In this document: in pieces, positions 5,683-11,458 of the stretch
Layout: each line of letters starts with the position of its first letter
How positions within the stretch are numbered: the first letter of the stretch is position 1
Notes under the pieces: generated by a model
Told to the model about the DNA's origin: nothing
Seen by the model: only the letters and a program-made list of their open reading frames with translations
Databases searched by the model: none
Translations under genes and position numbers: made by a program
Source: Pseudomonadota bacterium
GTDB lineage: Bacteria; Pseudomonadota; Gammaproteobacteria; Acidithiobacillales; Acidithiobacillaceae
Reading direction: 5' to 3'
DNA: 11,458 nucleotides
Assembly (NCBI GenBank): GCA_021818125.1
Contig: JAKAFG010000044.1
Location: 1 to 11,458 of the forward strand

Positions 5683-7008
5683 TCCTGCCCGGCGTCGGCG
5701 ACAATTCAGCCCCCTAATCGTCGCTCTGCAGGGACGGTCGCTGCTATTTTCTGCCTTGGTTTGAGTCACCATACTGCCCCTATCGCGGTCCGGGAAAAAG
5801 TCGCCTTTTCTCCGGAGAACCTTGCTACGGCCCACCGCGACTTGCTGGAGCAAGGACTGGCCACGGAAGCGTTGATCGTATCCACTTGTAACCGCACGGA
5901 AATCTACCTCCACGGCGGGCAGGGCCACCATCGCCAGTCCTTGCAGGACTGGCTCTGTCACTTCCACGGCGTGGACCCGCGATTGCTGGATGGACATATT
6001 TATACTTCCAGCGATGCGGAGGCCGTGCGCCATCTGTTTCGCGTAGCCTGCGGGTTGGATTCCATGATTATCGGAGAGCCGCAGATCCTCGGTCAGGTCA
6101 AGGATGCCTATCAGGCTGCTGCGGATAGCGGTGCTGCCGGGCCGGTGCTGAATCGCCTGTTGCATTGGGCCTTCCGCGTGGCGAAACGGGTGCGATCGGA
6201 GACTGCTATCAGCTCAGCCCCGGTCAGTGTGGCCTATGCAGCCGTGAGTCTGGCCAAGCAGTTGCTGGGCAGTCTGGAAGGCAAGTCGGTATTGCTGATC
6301 GGCGCCGGGGATACCATCGAACTGGTGGCGATCCATCTGCGCGAGCATGGGGTGGGGAGTTTTGCCGTAGCCAATCGCAGTGCAGAACGCGGGCAGCAGT
6401 TGGCCGAGAAATTTACTGGCAATGCCCATGCTCTGGAGGCTATCCCGGAGCTCCTGCATGATGCCGATGTGGTGGTGAGTTGCACGGCGAGTCTGCTGCC
6501 CATAGTCACGCTGGAAACGGTCTCCGCAGCTATGGTACGGCGGGCGTGGCGTGATCTGATGCTGGTCGATCTCGCCGTACCCCGGGATATTGCCCCGGAA
6601 GTGGAAGGTGTTGCGCAATGTTTTCTCTACACGCTGGACGATCTGAACGATATCGCCCAGGCGGGCATGCGCGCACGCCGCGAGGCGGCAGAGGTGGCAG
6701 AGCTGATCATTGCCGAGGAGGTCGGCGAGTTCCAGCAGTGGCGGGAGAGTCTGGATGTGGTGCCCGCCATCCGCCGCCTGCGTGATCATGTGGAGGATCG
6801 GCGCCAGGAAGAGGTGCGGCGCTTTATGCGTTACCTGGATCAGGGGCAGGACCCCCGTGCGGTACTGGATGCCTTCTCCAAGGCCTTGATGAATAAAGTC
6901 CTTCACGACCCCATTGCGACCCTCCGCCAGCCTTGTCAGGACGCGACCAACGAAAGTCTTGTCGCGGCGCTGGATATTCTCTTTCATCTCAGTGACGCCG
7001 AAGGATGA
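5677..7008 (+). CDS. hemA: Glutamyl-tRNA reductase
   Basis: HemA reduces glutamyl-tRNA(Glu) with NADPH to glutamate-1-semialdehyde, the first committed step of haem and sirohaem synthesis in the C5 pathway. All three domains are present. The catalytic domain has LGLSHHTAPIAVREKVAF and STCNRTEIY with nucleophile Cys71, then GLDSMIIGEPQILGQVKDAY. The NADPH domain has VLLIGAGDTIEL (205-216) and VANRS. The helical dimerisation tail is complete. Numbering here uses TTG at 5677, the first start codon in frame, with AGGGA six bases before it. That gives 443 residues, about 20 more than usual, because the family normally begins about two residues before the LGLSHH motif. No ATG, GTG or TTG lies nearer; only ATT at 5746 does. 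The stop overlaps the prfA start by ATGA, forming the conserved hemA-prfA-prmC operon. Confidence 0.95.
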   Translation: MQSCPASATIQPPNRRSAGTVAAIFCLGLSHHTAPIAVREKVAFSPENLATAHRDLLEQGLATEALIVSTCNRTEIYLHGGQGHHRQSLQDWLCHFHGVDPRLLDGHIYTSSDAEAVRHLFRVACGLDSMIIGEPQILGQVKDAYQAAADSGAAGPVLNRLLHWAFRVAKRVRSETAISSAPVSVAYAAVSLAKQLLGSLEGKSVLLIGAGDTIELVAIHLREHGVGSFAVANRSAERGQQLAEKFTGNAHALEAIPELLHDADVVVSCTASLLPIVTLETVSAAMVRRAWRDLMLVDLAVPRDIAPEVEGVAQCFLYTLDDLNDIAQAGMRARREAAEVAELIIAEEVGEFQQWRESLDVVPAIRRLRDHVEDRRQEEVRRFMRYLDQGQDPRAVLDAFSKALMNKVLHDPIATLRQPCQDATNESLVAALDILFHLSDAEG

Positions 7009-8102
7009 GTCTCAGCCCGCGTTTGCAGGGCCAACTGGAGCAGTTGGCTTTTCGTTTTGATGAATTGAGTCAGTTGCTGGCGAGTCCGGATGTAGCGAGC
7101 GACGCACAGCGTTTTCAAAGTCTTTCCAAAGAACTGGGAGAAATTAGCCCGGTGCTGGATCTGCTCCGCCGTCATCAGCAGCGGCAGCAGGATCGGGACG
7201 AGGCCGAGCGCATGCTGATGGAAGAACGGGATGCGGAACTGCGTGCCATGGCCAGTGAAGAAGTGGCGGCGGCACAGGCAGAACTCGATCAACTCGAAGA
7301 ATCCCTGCGGGTGCGCTTGCTGCCCAAGGACCCCAATGATGATCGTAATGTCTTTGTGGAGATACGGGCGGGGACGGGTGGTGAGGAGGCAGCGCTCTTT
7401 GCGGGAGTGCTGGCCCGGATGTATACCCGCTACGCCGAGAGTAAAGGTTTTGCCGTGGTCATCCTTTCCGCCTCCGATTCGGAACGTGGTGGTTACAAAG
7501 AAATCGTGCTGGAAATCAGCGGCCGCGGCGCTTATTCCCGTCTGAAATTCGAGTCGGGCGGGCATCGGGTGCAGCGGGTGCCGGAGACCGAGGCGCAGGG
7601 CCGTATCCATACTTCCGCCTGTACGGTAGCGGTGCTGCCCGAGGTGGATACGGTGAGCGAGATCACCATCAATCCCGCCGACTTGCGCATTGATACCTTC
7701 CGGGCCAGTGGTGCGGGCGGGCAGCACATCAACAAGACCGACTCCGCCATCCGCATCACCCATATCCCCTCCGGTTTGGTGGTGGCCTGTCAGGAAGACC
7801 GTTCCCAGCACAAAAACCGGGCGCGGGCCATGGCACTGTTGCAGGCGCGTCTGCTGGAGCAGGAGCAGGAGAAGCAGCAAAGTGCGGCGGCGCAGACCAG
7901 GCGCCTGCTGGTAGGCTCCGGGGATCGCTCCGAGCGTATCCGCACCTACAACTTTCCGCAGGGGCGGATCACCGATCATCGTATCAATCTTACGCTGTAC
8001 CGGTTGGAGGCGGTGCTGGCAGGGGATCTCGATGCCGTTATCGAACCGCTGATCAAGGAATATCAGGCTGACCTCCTGCAGCACCTGGGTGATGACCTCT
8101 GA
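7005..8102 (+). CDS. prfA: Peptide chain release factor 1
   Basis: RF1 recognises UAA and UAG in the ribosomal A site and triggers release of the finished protein. The 365-residue product has the usual domain order: an N-terminal helical domain (1 to about 105), a core with FVEIRAGTGGEEAALFAG, and the decoding loop in GGHRVQRVPETEAQGR, where the PxT tripeptide is PET (193-195), the RF1 type rather than RF2's SPF. The peptidyl-transferase motif GAGGQ has its Gln at 240, in GAGGQHINKTDSAIRITHIP. The conserved SQHKNRARA and TYNFPQGRITDHRI follow. RF2 is excluded by the PxT motif and by a frame with no internal stop. Translation is coupled to hemA through ATGA, with AAGG directly before the start. 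The next gene encodes the enzyme that methylates Gln240. Confidence 0.97.
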   Translation: MSLSPRLQGQLEQLAFRFDELSQLLASPDVASDAQRFQSLSKELGEISPVLDLLRRHQQRQQDRDEAERMLMEERDAELRAMASEEVAAAQAELDQLEESLRVRLLPKDPNDDRNVFVEIRAGTGGEEAALFAGVLARMYTRYAESKGFAVVILSASDSERGGYKEIVLEISGRGAYSRLKFESGGHRVQRVPETEAQGRIHTSACTVAVLPEVDTVSEITINPADLRIDTFRASGAGGQHINKTDSAIRITHIPSGLVVACQEDRSQHKNRARAMALLQARLLEQEQEKQQSAAAQTRRLLVGSGDRSERIRTYNFPQGRITDHRINLTLYRLEAVLAGDLDAVIEPLIKEYQADLLQHLGDDL

Positions 8103-8958
8103 TTCGGGCGTAACGCACGATCCGTCGCGCAGCCTGCGCGACTGGCAGTATGATCTGCGCGAACAACTGCGGGTGCTGACTGATCAGCCCGAGCAGGAAG
8201 CACGCTGGCTGCTGGCCGCCGCCCTTGGGCTGGATGGGGCGGCGCTGCTACGCAATGCATTGCTGCCAATTTCTTCAGAGGAGGAGACACGGATTACCGC
8301 ACTGCTCACGCAGCGCCGGGCGGGTGTACCCCTGGCCTACTGTTTAGGCGAGTGGTCTTTCTACGGGCTGGATCTGTGCGTGGCCCCTGCGGTGCTGATC
8401 CCTCGCCCGGATACCGAGACGCTGGTGACCCTGGCTCTGGAGGGATTAGCGGAGGAGGGCGCGTCGCGGGTGCTTGATCTCGGTACCGGCTCCGGGGCCA
8501 TTGCACTGGCCATTGCCCAGGCGCGGCCGCAGGCGGAGGTCTGGGCCGTGGAGCGCAGTCCGGCGGCATTACAGGTCGCGCGCGCCAATGGTGCGCTTCT
8601 GGCGCCGCAGGTGCACTGGCTGGAGGGCGACTGGTACGCGCCACTGGATAGCGCCTTGCGTTTCGACCGGATTGTGGCCAATCCCCCTTACCTGGCCGAT
8701 AGTGATCCCCATCTTCCTGATTTGCGTCATGAGCCTTGGGATGCCCTGGTGGCGGGTCCCAGCGGTCTGGAGTGCCTGGAACGCATCATCGCAGGCGGCT
8801 ACGAACGCCTCTCGCTACTCGGTATGCTGTTGCTGGAGCATGGTCCTGATCAGGGGAACGCGGTGCGCGGCCTGCTCAACAACGCCGGCTTCAGCGCTGT
8901 GCAAACCCGTTGTGATCTGGCCGGGCGCGAACGCGTGAGCAGTGGAACAAGGATTTAA
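8092..8958 (+). CDS. prmC: Release factor glutamine N5-methyltransferase
   Basis: PrmC (formerly HemK) transfers a methyl group from S-adenosylmethionine to the GGQ glutamine of RF1 and RF2, raising termination efficiency. The protein (288 residues from ATG at 8092; one more from GTG at 8089) has an N-terminal helical domain for binding the factor, the LIPRPDTE motif, the SAM loop VLDLGTGSGAIALAIA, and the catalytic NPPY in IVANPPYLADSDPHL that grips the glutamine amide. The length matches the family. The start lies inside the last codons of prfA (8100-8102 is the prfA stop), so translation is coupled; no Shine-Dalgarno is evident. The ATG is preferred over the adjacent GTG, but both are possible. 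Its substrate RF1 is encoded immediately upstream. Confidence 0.95.
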   Translation: MTSDSGVTHDPSRSLRDWQYDLREQLRVLTDQPEQEARWLLAAALGLDGAALLRNALLPISSEEETRITALLTQRRAGVPLAYCLGEWSFYGLDLCVAPAVLIPRPDTETLVTLALEGLAEEGASRVLDLGTGSGAIALAIAQARPQAEVWAVERSPAALQVARANGALLAPQVHWLEGDWYAPLDSALRFDRIVANPPYLADSDPHLPDLRHEPWDALVAGPSGLECLERIIAGGYERLSLLGMLLLEHGPDQGNAVRGLLNNAGFSAVQTRCDLAGRERVSSGTRI

Positions 8959-8960
8959 CC

Positions 8961-9773
8961 ATGCCCGAATTGCCTGAAGTCGAAGTTACCCGACTGGGTA
9001 TCGCCCCCCATCTGCTGGGACGGCGTCTGGAGGGTGCCGTGGTGCGGGATGGTCGCCTGCGTCTGCCGGTGAACGCCGATCTTGCCGGGCGGGTGGCCGG
9101 GCAGCGCCTGCTGAACCTGCGGCGACGGGGTAAATACCTTCTGCTTGACCTGGAACGGGGAGCGATCCTGATCCACCTGGGGATGAGCGGACACCTGCGC
9201 GTCCTCCCGCAAAGCACCCCGGTGCAGAAGCATGATCATGTCGATCTGCTCTTTGCCGACGATCTGTGCTTGCGCTTCCACGACCCGCGCCGTTTTGGAG
9301 CCGTATGCTGGCTCGCCGATCCCGACCAGCATCCGTCCCTCCGACATCTGGGGCCAGAACCGCTGGGCCATGATTTTACAGCGGAATACCTGTATCAGCG
9401 AAGCCGAAACCGGCAGATACCGGTTAAATCCTTCCTCATGGATGCCCATATCGTCGTCGGCGTCGGTAATATTTACGCCAATGAGTCTTTGTTTGCGGCG
9501 GGTATTGATCCGCGCCGCCATGCGGGGCGTGTTGCTTTGCCGCGTTATGCAAAGCTGGCGCAGACCGTGCGTGATGTCCTGCAGGCTGCTATTGCCCAGG
9601 GCGGAACGACCCTGCGCGATTTCACCCGGCCCGATGGCAGAAACGGCTATTTTCGACTATCTCTTGCGGTGTATGGACGAGAAGGGGAACCCTGTACGCA
9701 GTGCGGTACGCCGTTACACGGCGTCCGTATCAGCGGCCGGGCGACGACCTATTGTTCCCAATGTCAGCGCTGA
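8961..9773 (+). CDS. mutM: Formamidopyrimidine-DNA glycosylase (Fpg/MutM)
   Basis: MutM removes 8-oxoguanine and ring-opened purines from DNA and nicks the site by beta,delta-elimination. The 270-residue protein starts PELPEVEV, giving the catalytic N-terminal Pro after Met removal and Glu3. Lys58 in RRGKYLLL, the HLGMSGHLR segment, HDPRRFG, VVGVGNIYANESLF with Asn170 and GGTTLRDF follow in order. The C-terminal zinc finger is complete (Cys245, Cys248, Cys265, Cys268) with Arg260 in the RAT turn that contacts DNA. The Pro-Glu start and the missing-loop of Nei proteins exclude endonuclease VIII. AAGGA lies seven bases before the ATG, and only 2 bases separate it from prmC, so it is in the same operon. 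Repair of oxidised guanine would suit an aerobic, metal-exposed lifestyle, but that is inference. Confidence 0.97.
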   Translation: MPELPEVEVTRLGIAPHLLGRRLEGAVVRDGRLRLPVNADLAGRVAGQRLLNLRRRGKYLLLDLERGAILIHLGMSGHLRVLPQSTPVQKHDHVDLLFADDLCLRFHDPRRFGAVCWLADPDQHPSLRHLGPEPLGHDFTAEYLYQRSRNRQIPVKSFLMDAHIVVGVGNIYANESLFAAGIDPRRHAGRVALPRYAKLAQTVRDVLQAAIAQGGTTLRDFTRPDGRNGYFRLSLAVYGREGEPCTQCGTPLHGVRISGRATTYCSQCQR

Positions 9774-9789
9774 CCAGTCGGGAGTGAGC

Positions 9790-11458
9790 ATGAGTGAAGA
9801 GCATTTGTTAGAGGCGTCCCCCATTCTGCAGGGGCTGCGCGCGTTGAACGGTTGGCGGCAGAAAGTAATTGCCGGTCTTCATGAAATGGCGGCGTTGACG
9901 GCCGATCTGGGCTTGCTGCCCAGTGGGACCATGCTGCAACTGGAAACATTGGCTTATGAAACGGAGCAGGACAGCCTGCGTATCGCTTTTGTCGGCGAGT
10001 TTTCGCGCGGGAAGACCGAGCTGATTAATGCCCTCTTTTTCTCGGATATGGGGGCGCGTCTGCTGCCCTCCAGTTCCGGTCAGACGACTATGTGTCCGGT
10101 GGAGATTCGCGGCGCGCCACAGGGGCGGCCCGGTTTGCAACTCCTGCCCATTGCCAGCCGCAGCCTTGATGTCAGCATCGAAAAACTCAAAAGGGCAGGG
10201 AGCGCGTGGACGCGATTGCCGCTGGTGCTGGAAGAAAAAAACGAACGGTGCCAGGCGTTAGCTCATCTTACGGAAACGGTTTGTGTGACAATTGAGGATG
10301 CTCGCCGCATTGGACTCTGCCCGCCGCTCAACCGTACGCCCAAAGATCGCGAGCGCACGGTTTGTCCCTCCTGTGGTCTTGGTAAGGTGCTAATCCCGCG
10401 CTGGCGTCACGCCTTACTTTATCTGGCGCATCCTATGCTGGATGCCGGCCTCACGGTGCTGGACACTCCCGGCCTCAACGCTATCGGTGCAGAGCCCGAA
10501 CTGACTTTCGGTATGCTCGCCGATGCAGATGCCATTATTTTTGTTTTGGGTGCGGACACGGGCGTTACCCAAAGCGATCTGACCATCTGGGACCAGTATC
10601 TGATACGCAATGCACACCAGAAGCAAATTGTGCTCCTCAACAAGATTGATACCCTCTGGGACGAATTGCGTGACTGGTCGGGGGTGGTGGCAGAAATTGA
10701 ACAGCAGGTGGACAAAACGGCGGAACGGCTGCGTATTCCTCGTGAGCAGGTTATCCCGGTTTCCGGTCAGAAGGGGCTCGTCGCCCGAATCCGCCAGGAC
10801 CCGGAACTGCTTGAACGCAGCGGGATGGCAGCCTTGGAGCGTTCCATCGCCGAGGTGCTACTGCCTGCACGGCAAGCGGCCATACAGGCTAAATGCCGGG
10901 CCCTGGTAGAGCGCGTCGTCATGGATCAGAAGAATCTGTTGCATGAGCAAATGAATAGAATCACGGCGCAAATGGAGAGTGTGCGTAGCCTCAAGGATCG
11001 GACTGCTGAGAAAGTGCCCGAACTGGTGGCACAACATCAGCGGTTACTCCAAAGCTTTGAGAAAGACCGGCATGCTTTCGAGGAAAAAAAGGCGGCTTTC
11101 CGTCAAGCGGTTGAAGAGTGCCTGCTCGTCCCCTTAGCTCCTGCCTCCTTTGATTTCGTGATCAGCAACGCCAAAGCGGAGATGCTCTCCGTATGGACGA
11201 CGGCAGGTATCGTCGAACGTTTCAGACTGTTCTTCGCGGAGGCCATAGCTCATTTTGACAAGGCGCTACAGGGTGCGCAGCAGGTGTCGGTACTGGTGGC
11301 TGGGGAGTATCAAGCGCTGCAGAACCGTTATCGTTTGCCCGCGTTGCGGACGGTGCCCTATGCCATTATGCCGCGGCGGGCGGAACTCATTGATATGGCG
11401 GAAAATTATGAGCGATTCGGGATGATGCTGGAGATCGCCATGAACACCCAGAGTGCCG
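9790..11458 (+). CDS. Bacterial dynamin-like GTPase (3' end outside window)
   Basis: An open frame of 556 codons runs from ATG at 9790 past the window edge. GGGAG lies five bases before the start, and mutM ends 16 bases upstream, so it is probably cotranscribed. The GTPase motifs are in order: G1 GEFSRGKT (69-76) followed by LINAL, G2 threonine in SSGQTT (Thr99/100), G3 DTPG (225-228), and G4 NKID (284-287). A long helical stalk follows, with coiled-coil-like segments at about 365-445. This is the pattern of the large, membrane-associated bacterial dynamins (the family that includes E. coli CrfC/YjdA), which bind GTP and oligomerise on membranes or nucleoid sites. Between G2 and G3 there is a long stretch of over 100 residues with Cys154, Cys165, Cys177 and a zinc-knuckle-like VCPSCG (Cys192, Cys195). 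Exact role and full length are unknown. Confidence 0.88.
   Translation, partial: MSEEHLLEASPILQGLRALNGWRQKVIAGLHEMAALTADLGLLPSGTMLQLETLAYETEQDSLRIAFVGEFSRGKTELINALFFSDMGARLLPSSSGQTTMCPVEIRGAPQGRPGLQLLPIASRSLDVSIEKLKRAGSAWTRLPLVLEEKNERCQALAHLTETVCVTIEDARRIGLCPPLNRTPKDRERTVCPSCGLGKVLIPRWRHALLYLAHPMLDAGLTVLDTPGLNAIGAEPELTFGMLADADAIIFVLGADTGVTQSDLTIWDQYLIRNAHQKQIVLLNKIDTLWDELRDWSGVVAEIEQQVDKTAERLRIPREQVIPVSGQKGLVARIRQDPELLERSGMAALERSIAEVLLPARQAAIQAKCRALVERVVMDQKNLLHEQMNRITAQMESVRSLKDRTAEKVPELVAQHQRLLQSFEKDRHAFEEKKAAFRQAVEECLLVPLAPASFDFVISNAKAEMLSVWTTAGIVERFRLFFAEAIAHFDKALQGAQQVSVLVAGEYQALQNRYRLPALRTVPYAIMPRRAELIDMAENYERFGMMLEIAMNTQSA

Noticed and set aside
6984..8084. 366-codon minus-strand open frame
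   Set aside because: It mirrors prfA almost exactly; prfA is unmistakable, and the antisense product is a low-complexity Q/L/R-rich sequence.

Overview
This window is chromosomal DNA of a moderately GC-rich proteobacterium. The gene order resembles Acidithiobacillus or a related gammaproteobacterium: a TPR protein-lolB-ispE-tRNA-Gln-prs block faces away from a hemA-prfA-prmC block, a layout also found in Pseudomonas. The genus is an inference from protein flavour and gene order, not proven by the sequence.

Left edge (1-1262) is accessory DNA. It holds the 3' end of a type I restriction gene (hsdR), a lone HigA-type antitoxin on the opposite strand, a short unexplained AT-rich stretch, and the C-terminal remnant of a tyrosine recombinase. 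The remnant ends 11 bases from the 3' end of a tRNA-His gene. This is the usual picture of the integrase end of a genomic island inserted into a tRNA 3' end, here with a dead integrase.

Centre left (1263-5620, minus strand) is a compact housekeeping cluster, read right to left: a secreted TPR-repeat protein, lolB (outer-membrane lipoprotein insertion), ispE (isoprenoid precursor synthesis), tRNA-Gln, prs (PRPP synthesis) and tRNA-His. The three protein genes at its head overlap by ATGA. tRNA-Gln lies 4 bases after ispE, so it must be cut from the common transcript. tRNA-His seems to have its own promoter, and the transcript probably stops at a strong hairpin plus T-run that lies inside the integrase remnant.

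Centre right and right edge (5677-11458, plus strand) is a second tight cluster: hemA (first step of tetrapyrrole synthesis), prfA (release factor 1), prmC (methylates the GGQ glutamine of RF1), mutM (repair of oxidised guanine) and a bacterial dynamin-like GTPase that runs off the window. The two clusters diverge from a gap of only 56 bases, so their promoters must overlap each other or the coding sequences.

Most of the window is ordinary and well conserved. The points worth a second look are the island junction at tRNA-His, the decayed integrase supplying a host terminator, the orphan antitoxin, the uncertain hemA start, and the cysteine-bearing insert in the dynamin-like GTPase.
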